From: an uncultured Thiohalocapsa sp.
GTDB lineage: Bacteria > Pseudomonadota > Gammaproteobacteria > Chromatiales > Chromatiaceae
Assembly (NCBI RefSeq): GCF_913063425.1
Contig: NZ_CAJXYK010000033.1
Span: forward strand, 1-64,000
Reading direction: 5' to 3'
DNA length: 64,000 bases
Position 1 is the stretch's first letter; every line of letters begins with the position of its first letter. Below the pieces are notes generated by a model. The model searched no databases and was not told the DNA's origin. It saw only the letters and a list, made by a program, of their open reading frames with translations. Both the position numbers and the translations under genes were made by a program. Positions 58,940 to 64,000 of the stretch are shown one piece after another.

Positions 58940-61648
58940 CTAACCTCTTCCACCGACCGCGAACCGCTCGAAGTCCACGAGCGTGCGCGCCTCGTTGATC
59001 TCGTCATGCGGAATCAGCAGGTAGCGCCAAGGCTTGCCACCGTGCTCCCGGGCGTAGTCGCTGGCATGGCCGCACCACTTGCCGGCCGCGTCGGCCTTGG
59101 CCTGGACCTCCGCGTCCTTCAGCGCCTCGCGCGCCTTGGTCTCCACCTGGTAGATCACCTGCGGCGCCTCGGCGACGAAGTCCGGCACGTACTCGGGCTG
59201 TTCTGCGCCCAGCTTGTACCAGATCTGGAACTGCCCCTTCACCGGGCGAAACCACTTCTCGGCGTCCCGCTCCAGAATCACCGCGAAGCGCCGCTCGCTG
59301 TCCGAGTCGAACTTCTGGAGCGGGTAGAGGCATTTGCTGAAGCCGTTGAACAGCATCTTCCTGATGCCCGACTTATCCGCCAGCGTTTCACGGTAATGGC
59401 GTACCGGCTGTTTGCCTGTCGCCGTGTAGTTGCCCGGCTTCAGCTGGGTGAAGCCACGGCTCACCTGGACCTCATAACCGGCCGCTTTCTCCCAGAAGTG
59501 CTCCATCATCTGCACGTGAATGGCCTCGGCGATGAGCCGGCGGTCGCGGTCGAGCACTGCGCGGGCCTCGTCCTCGGACAGATAGCCCAGCAGGTGCCGT
59601 ACCATCTGCTCGCCGAGATCGTAGAGCAGCTCGGCGTGGGCTTCGTAGTCGATGTCGTCGTAGTCGAGCAGGCCGAAGACCACGTAGTCCTCCAGCCGCC
59701 GCTCCGTGATGCCCGCCTCCGAGGCAAGCGTGTGCCGGTCGTTGCTTTGCAGGTGATGAATCATCAGCTCGCGGTCCGCGGGCTGTAGGCTAAGCCCACT
59801 CAGATCCAGCTTGAACGGGCGGAAGCCCACGGTGACCTCGCCCGTCGGTACGACCGCGATGCGCGGGATGTCGATCATGCCGCGTGCAACGGTCTCCGTC
59901 GTCTTCGCGACCACCGCGTCCAGATCGAGCCCGTGATCCGGCAACAGCTCACCCTGCTGCGGTGTGAGCCGCGCGCGCACCTGCTCGGTGATCGTCTGCT
60001 GCACATCTGGCTTGGTCAGGGCCGCGCTGTTGGGCACCGCGTCGCTGCGGCGCTCCAGCTCGCCGATCACCTCCATCACTGCACGCGCCGCCTGCCTTTC
60101 GCGGTCAGTGCTGAACGCCGGTGTCTTCAGCGACTCCGTTTCCATGGCATAGTGCTGACCGTCGCCACCCGTGACCTTCGCCTCGCTCAAACCGAGCGCC
60201 GCCTCGGCATTGGAGCTCACCTGCACGCTGATGGTCGGTTCGGTCTCGGACGGTGCGTCCAGCACCACCTGTTTCAGCCGGATCGGCGAGTCACTGCGGT
60301 TGGCCTCGTCGATGATCTCCTGGAAGCGGTCATGGGCGACGATGTTCAGCCGGTCCACGGCCGGCACGCCGGTGCGCCGCCCGAACGGCAGCCGCAGCCC
60401 GCGGCCGATGGACTGCTCGATCAGCGTGCGGGCGTTGGCCGCCCGCAGCGGCACGATGGTGTAGAGGTTGGTCACGTCCCAGCCCTCCTTGAGCATGTTG
60501 ACGTGGATGACGATCTCGGTGGGCTCCGCCGCGCTCTCCACGGCCAGCAGCCGCTCCACCATCTGCTCTTCCTCCTTGCCGGTCTTGCTGCTGTCCACCT
60601 GGATGACCTTGTCCTTGTAGCGCCCCTCGAAGAAGGCATCGGACTCGATCAGCGCGCGCAGCTGCGCGGCATGGGTCGTGTCGCGGGCGATGACCAGCAC
60701 GAAGGGCTTGACCTGCCGCGCCCCCAGGCGCCGGGCATGGGTCAGCAACTCCACCTTGGTCGCCTCGTGCAGCCGGATGCCGTCCTCCAGCTTGATCTTC
60801 TCGATCTCTTCCGGCGTGTGCCGCTTCGGGTCGAAGTCCCGCTGCGTCACGACGGCCGGCTCCTTCACGAAGCCGTCTTCGATGGCCCGCGCCAGCGGAT
60901 AGTCCATGACCACGTTCTTGAACGGCACCGGCCCGCGGCTCGACTCCGTGAACGGCGTCGCCGTCAGCTCCAGCCCGAACAGGGGCTTCAGCTCGTTGAT
61001 GGCGCGTACCCCGGCGCTGGCGCGGTAGCGGTGCGACTCGTCCATCAGCAGCACCAGGTCGGGCAGCTCGGCCAGGTAGTTGAAATAGCTGTCGCCCAGA
61101 TACTCGGACAGGCGCTTGATCCGCGGGCTCTTGCCGCCGCGCACCTCCGAGTTGATCTTGGAGATGTTGAAGATGTTCACCGTCACCGGCGACAGGATGC
61201 TCAAATTCCCGGCGCGCTGCTCGTAGTTGTCGCCGGTGATGATCTCCGGCGGATAGGCGGCGAATTCCGCAATGCCGGTGAAGACATACTTGGGCGTATT
61301 CGGCGTGAAGTCGGCGATGAGCTTGTTGTAGATGGTCAGATTCGGCGCCAGCACGAAGAAGTGCCTGAAGCCGTGCGCCAGGTGCAGATAGCCGATGAAG
61401 GCGCCCATCAGGCGGGTCTTGCCGACGCCGGTGGCCAGCGCGAAACAGAGCGACGGAAAGTCCCGTTCGAAGGCTTCGAGGGTCGGAAAATCCGCCTTCA
61501 GCGTCGCAAGCACCGCGTCCAGGTCACGCTCGTGCTCCAGCATGGCCGGCGCCGCGTCAAGGGCCTGCGCAAGCCGCTGGAGCGATTCCCGCTGCGGCGG
61601 GCGCAGCGACAGACGGCCGTTGATGGCGTTGAAGATGCGCGTGTTCAT
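58940..61648 (-). CDS. res: type III restriction enzyme, Res subunit (helicase-nuclease)
   Basis: A 902-aa subunit. Superfamily 2 helicase motifs are ALATGVGKTRLMGAFIGYL (Walker A, near residue 72) and LPDLVLLMDESHRYRASAG (DEXH box, near 200). HVNMLKEGWDVTNLYTIVPLRAANARTLIEQSIGRGLRLPFG gives motifs V-VI. A C-terminal PD-(D/E)XK nuclease is suggested by PEYVPDFVAEAPQVIYQVETKARE (near 815-835). It cuts unmethylated DNA in complex with Mod after ATP-driven translocation or sliding. The start ATG overlaps the stop of a 46-codon gene (ATGA), last in a five-gene coupled operon. Confidence 0.94.
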   Translation of the reverse strand: MNTRIFNAINGRLSLRPPQRESLQRLAQALDAAPAMLEHERDLDAVLATLKADFPTLEAFERDFPSLCFALATGVGKTRLMGAFIGYLHLAHGFRHFFVLAPNLTIYNKLIADFTPNTPKYVFTGIAEFAAYPPEIITGDNYEQRAGNLSILSPVTVNIFNISKINSEVRGGKSPRIKRLSEYLGDSYFNYLAELPDLVLLMDESHRYRASAGVRAINELKPLFGLELTATPFTESSRGPVPFKNVVMDYPLARAIEDGFVKEPAVVTQRDFDPKRHTPEEIEKIKLEDGIRLHEATKVELLTHARRLGARQVKPFVLVIARDTTHAAQLRALIESDAFFEGRYKDKVIQVDSSKTGKEEEQMVERLLAVESAAEPTEIVIHVNMLKEGWDVTNLYTIVPLRAANARTLIEQSIGRGLRLPFGRRTGVPAVDRLNIVAHDRFQEIIDEANRSDSPIRLKQVVLDAPSETEPTISVQVSSNAEAALGLSEAKVTGGDGQHYAMETESLKTPAFSTDRERQAARAVMEVIGELERRSDAVPNSAALTKPDVQQTITEQVRARLTPQQGELLPDHGLDLDAVVAKTTETVARGMIDIPRIAVVPTGEVTVGFRPFKLDLSGLSLQPADRELMIHHLQSNDRHTLASEAGITERRLEDYVVFGLLDYDDIDYEAHAELLYDLGEQMVRHLLGYLSEDEARAVLDRDRRLIAEAIHVQMMEHFWEKAAGYEVQVSRGFTQLKPGNYTATGKQPVRHYRETLADKSGIRKMLFNGFSKCLYPLQKFDSDSERRFAVILERDAEKWFRPVKGQFQIWYKLGAEQPEYVPDFVAEAPQVIYQVETKAREALKDAEVQAKADAAGKWCGHASDYAREHGGKPWRYLLIPHDEINEARTLVDFERFAVGGRG

Positions 61649-61785
61649 GCGTCAGTGCCCTTCTTGTTCTCGAATTTCTCCGCGCGAGGCGGCACTGGCA
61701 TTGCGTCGATGGCCAGCCCCGGTGCCATGTTTCCCGAGGCTTCGTACACCGGCCCTCGCCGCCAGCGTACCCGATGGAAGATCAT
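61645..61785 (-). CDS. 46-aa gene between the toxin-like pair and res
   Basis: The product reads MIFHRVRWRRGPVYEASGNM then APGLAIDAMPVPPRAEKFENKKGTDA. Its ATG overlaps the previous gene's stop by 4 bp, and its TGA overlaps the res ATG by 4 bp. It therefore fits exactly into a chain of coupled cistrons, and this is the evidence that it is real. It is basic at the N-terminus and charged at the C-terminus, with no TM segment or known motif. It could be a functional peptide or simply a translational bridge. Confidence 0.6.
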   Translation of the reverse strand: MIFHRVRWRRGPVYEASGNMAPGLAIDAMPVPPRAEKFENKKGTDA

Positions 61786-62027
61786 GACGACTCGGGCTCG
61801 GTGGGCCGATCCATCACCGCTGGGGCATCAGTCTTGCCGGTGGTATCCGTCGATCCCTTCTCGGCAACCGACGGATCGATGTAGCGAATCTGCCCCTCGC
61901 GCCAGACCACCAGCCGGGTGTTCGTCATCACGGCTTGTCGGCGCGCTTGTTCGGCGGCGCGCTTCATGGCGGCCACCGACGCGGACAGAAGCGGGTCGCG
62001 TGCTTCGGAAATATCTCTGGTGTTCAA
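61782..62027 (-). CDS. 81-aa putative partner of the zeta-like kinase
   Basis: The product starts (TTG) NTRDISEARDPLLSASVAAM, followed by KRAAEQARRQAVMTNTRLVVWREGQIRYIDPS and an acidic, disordered tail (KTDAPAVMDRPTEPESS). The TTG start overlaps the upstream stop (TTGA). The single helix plus a short VVWREGQIRYIDP strand is typical of small antitoxin-like companions of zeta-type toxins. I recognise the style rather than a family. An internal ATG (MKRAAEQ) would give a 61-aa product. Confidence 0.65.
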   Translation of the reverse strand: MNTRDISEARDPLLSASVAAMKRAAEQARRQAVMTNTRLVVWREGQIRYIDPSVAEKGSTDTTGKTDAPAVMDRPTEPESS

Positions 62028-62545
62028 TGGCTTTCACCCCAATCGACGACGCGTGGCGGGGTGTCGCTGCTGTCCAGCAATACCCACTCGTCGGCCATCG
62101 GCCGATAGATCTGCGTAAAGTTGTGCCAGCCCGACGCGAACCGACGGCGCACGATTGCGTCCGGCACAGCATGACCGCCTTGTCGGACGCGCTCCGCGAC
62201 CCGGGCGATGGCCATGTCCGGGCTCGGCAGGCTCAAGAAATAGATCGACAATCGGTACCCCGCCGCCTTCAGGGCCTGAAAGCGGCGCACATACCCGCGG
62301 CCGGACAAGGTGCTCTCCAGTGTGAAGCTCTCCCGCCTCGCCGCATAATCGTCCATCGCATCGAGCATCAGGCGGGCCGCCTTCACCGCGGCCCGCTCCG
62401 GTGAGAACGGCGACAGTCCGGCCGCAATCAAGTCCGCGTTGATGTATGCCAGGCACTGTGCCTCGTTCGGCAGCAGCTCCCGAGCGAAGGTGGTCTTGCC
62501 GGCCCCGTTGGGTCCGGCGATGACCAGAACCCGAGGCGGTGTCAC
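62024..62545 (-). CDS. zeta-toxin-like P-loop kinase
   Basis: A 173-aa P-loop protein. Walker A is VLVIAGPNGAGKTTFARELLP. YINADLIAAGLSPFSPERAAVKAARLML and SFTLESTLSGRGYVRRFQALKAAGYRLSIYFLSLPSPDMAIARVAERVRQGGH match the zeta toxin/UDP-N-acetylglucosamine kinase group (NAD, EST and RV--RV-GGH motifs). It lacks the DNA-binding or epsilon-like domain. The GTG start overlaps the mod stop (GTGA). It is followed by an overlapping small gene, as in toxin-antitoxin pairs, but sits inside a restriction operon. Confidence 0.82.
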   Translation of the reverse strand: MTPPRVLVIAGPNGAGKTTFARELLPNEAQCLAYINADLIAAGLSPFSPERAAVKAARLMLDAMDDYAARRESFTLESTLSGRGYVRRFQALKAAGYRLSIYFLSLPSPDMAIARVAERVRQGGHAVPDAIVRRRFASGWHNFTQIYRPMADEWVLLDSSDTPPRVVDWGESH

Positions 62546-64000
62546 GGCTCTTTCTCATCGAACAGCGAGCCCTGCTTTGGCTGATCCGGCGCCGGTTCTT
62601 CGTCCCGCTCCGCCATCGGCAGGTTCTGCACGTTCAGGCTGTAGTCGTCGCGACCCCACTCGCAGCGGGCCAGCACCACGCGCGGGATCTTCTTCAGCGT
62701 CAGGTTCGGCCACCGCTCGGCGGCGGCCTCGGCGCTGACGCCGCGGAAGGCGCTGCACAGCACCAGCAGCGAGCGGCCCTCGCCTACTTCGTCAGACAGC
62801 GCCTGCAACTGCCCGGCGGACAGGTTCTGCGTGGTCACCCAGATGAAGTCCCGCTCCGTCGAATGCCCATGCTGCCACCACAGCGTCTCCGACGGCGCAT
62901 AGGTGAAGCCCTCCAGCTTGCACAGGGCCTCGGCCAGCATCGCCGCGTTGTACGCCCGGTTGATGACCCAGTTGCCCCAGCGGTCCTTCTCCAGCAGCGA
63001 CGGCGCCAGCCGGTAGTAGCGGAAGCCGCCGCCGCCCTTCCAGCCGACCGCCTCGGTGACGCCGCCGGGGTCGTCGCCGTCGATGACCTTCTTCAGGCGC
63101 GGGATGATGTGGGTGTGGCAATGCTCGCCCAGCTCCACCATGATCCAGCGGCGGCCCATCTTGTGCGCGACGGCGCCGGTGGTGCCGGAGCCGGCGAAGG
63201 AGTCGAGGACGAGGTCGCCGGGGTTCGTTGCCACCAGGAGCACCCGTTGCAAGAGTCGCTCGGGCTTTGGAGTGTCGAAAGAGGCATCGCCTGGGAAAAG
63301 CGCTCGCATTTCGTTCTTCGATGTACGGTTGCTGCCCGCATCGTGCTTTGACCAGATAGTCCGCGGGACAAGCTTCCCTACTTCAGCGAGATATCGCTTT
63401 ATGCTCGGTCTCGCATTACCAGTAGGCCCCCACCAAATGCGTCCTTCCTTGTCTAAACGCCAAAAGTTCTCTTCAGAGACGCGCCAGAACCTGCCTGGCG
63501 GTGGGGAAAAGGTTCGACCTGTAGGACCTACAACTTTATACAAACCTTTAGAGTAAGGCTTATTCGCATATGGGTCGCCAGGCAACCACGGCCCTTTCGG
63601 GTCGTTGTCGGGATTCTTGTAAATCGCGTTAGCTTCTTCAGTTCGCGCAAGTCGAAAGGGCTGCCAATCCGGCGTCTTGGAAAAGACTAGGACGTAGTCG
63701 TGGTCCGTGGAAAACTGCCGTGCAGAGTTTCTTGGAGAGTCGGCTTTTTCCCACACCAAGGTCGAGACATAGCAATCACGACCGAAAATCTCATCGCCCA
63801 CAACCTTCAGGTAATGTGCTTCGTTATCGTCGATGGTAATCCACAGAGATCCATCCTCCGACAGCAACCGCCGAATGATCTCCAGCCGATCCCGCATCAG
63901 CGACAGCCAGATGCTGTGCTCCAGCCCGTCGTCGTAATGCGTGAAGGCGCTGCCGGTGTTGTAGGGCGGATCGATGAAGCAGCACTTGACCTTGCCGGTG
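62542..64000 (-). CDS. mod: type III DNA-methyltransferase, Mod subunit (5' end outside window)
   Basis: The frame is open to the right edge. The first visible residues are TGKVKCCFIDPPYNTGSAF, containing motif IV DPPY, and the SAM motif FAGSGTTGAVAHKMGRRW (FXGXG) comes later. This DPPY-before-FXGXG order is the beta class of N6-adenine methyltransferases used by type III systems. SLWITIDDNEAHYLKVVGDEIFG is typical. The C-terminal part has a variable target-recognition region (around WWQHGHSTERDFIWVTTQNLS). The N-terminal portion is missing. It overlaps the zeta-like gene by 4 bp. Confidence 0.93.
   Translation of the reverse strand, partial: TGKVKCCFIDPPYNTGSAFTHYDDGLEHSIWLSLMRDRLEIIRRLLSEDGSLWITIDDNEAHYLKVVGDEIFGRDCYVSTLVWEKADSPRNSARQFSTDHDYVLVFSKTPDWQPFRLARTEEANAIYKNPDNDPKGPWLPGDPYANKPYSKGLYKVVGPTGRTFSPPPGRFWRVSEENFWRLDKEGRIWWGPTGNARPSIKRYLAEVGKLVPRTIWSKHDAGSNRTSKNEMRALFPGDASFDTPKPERLLQRVLLVATNPGDLVLDSFAGSGTTGAVAHKMGRRWIMVELGEHCHTHIIPRLKKVIDGDDPGGVTEAVGWKGGGGFRYYRLAPSLLEKDRWGNWVINRAYNAAMLAEALCKLEGFTYAPSETLWWQHGHSTERDFIWVTTQNLSAGQLQALSDEVGEGRSLLVLCSAFRGVSAEAAAERWPNLTLKKIPRVVLARCEWGRDDYSLNVQNLPMAERDEEPAPDQPKQGSLFDEKEP

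Noticed and set aside
59933-62404. 823-codon plus-strand frame opposite res
   Set aside because: A shadow of res and the zeta-like gene; no ribosome site or family features.

Overview
The window is high-GC DNA, about 70% G+C by eye, densely packed with genes. The gene content points to a gammaproteobacterium: hisB-hisA, pilB-pilC-pilD-coaE, dtd, tmcA, an rlmI-type methyltransferase, a Bat/MoxR operon and a DUF1631 protein. A homo-oligomeric ATP sulfurylase of the sulfur-oxidiser type suggests a relative of the Ectothiorhodospiraceae/Chromatiales. That placement is inference from gene content, not a tested assignment. I saw no rRNA, tRNA or CRISPR array.

Layout. 1-3.3 kb: the 3' part of a YyaL/DUF255 gene, a decayed cytochrome c fragment, then pip-dtd. 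3.4-10.2 kb: a soluble PAS histidine kinase-receiver hybrid, hisB-hisA, a small exported Cys-rich protein, a CLC chloride protein and coaE. 10.3-14.5 kb: pilB-pilC-pilD, reading leftward into coaE. 14.7-20.8 kb: a NYN-domain nuclease, acs, a membrane beta-propeller protein and gltX. 20.9-27.7 kb: a tightly overlapping moxR-DUF58-DUF4381-batA-batB/C-batD operon (cell envelope and stress). 27.9-32.1 kb: mepK, a lytic transglycosylase, DUF1631 and a 72-aa partner. 32.7-35.5 kb: sat and an SLC13-type anion transporter. 35.6-46.4 kb: rlmI, tmcA, a two-subunit molybdenum hydroxylase (iorB, iorA), a small DUF2061 protein behind a Fur-like site, a flavin reductase, UspA, TerC and two divergent EcsC-like proteins.

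46.7-50.4 kb is a lower-GC, foreign-looking two-gene operon. It pairs a DUF4062-like/STAND NTPase/single-TM protein with an exported LysM plus solute-binding protein. I consider this the best candidate for an undescribed signalling or conflict system. 50.9-58.9 kb: a pentapeptide-repeat protein, a YugP-like peptidase, a P2-type ATPase, a divergent metK, a Uma2-family protein and a DUF1289-like gene coupled to hemerythrin. 58.9-64 kb: a type III restriction-modification operon whose mod and res genes are separated by a zeta-toxin-like kinase and two very small genes. Every junction there is a 4-bp overlap.

A recurrent non-coding theme is short tandem repeats in the gaps between genes. At least eight gaps carry a private repeat of about 7-16 bp (often exactly 14 bp), each with its own sequence. 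There are also strong hairpins: a perfect 21-bp inverted repeat, GGGGACGG-type arms and GCGGAT...ATCCGC elements.
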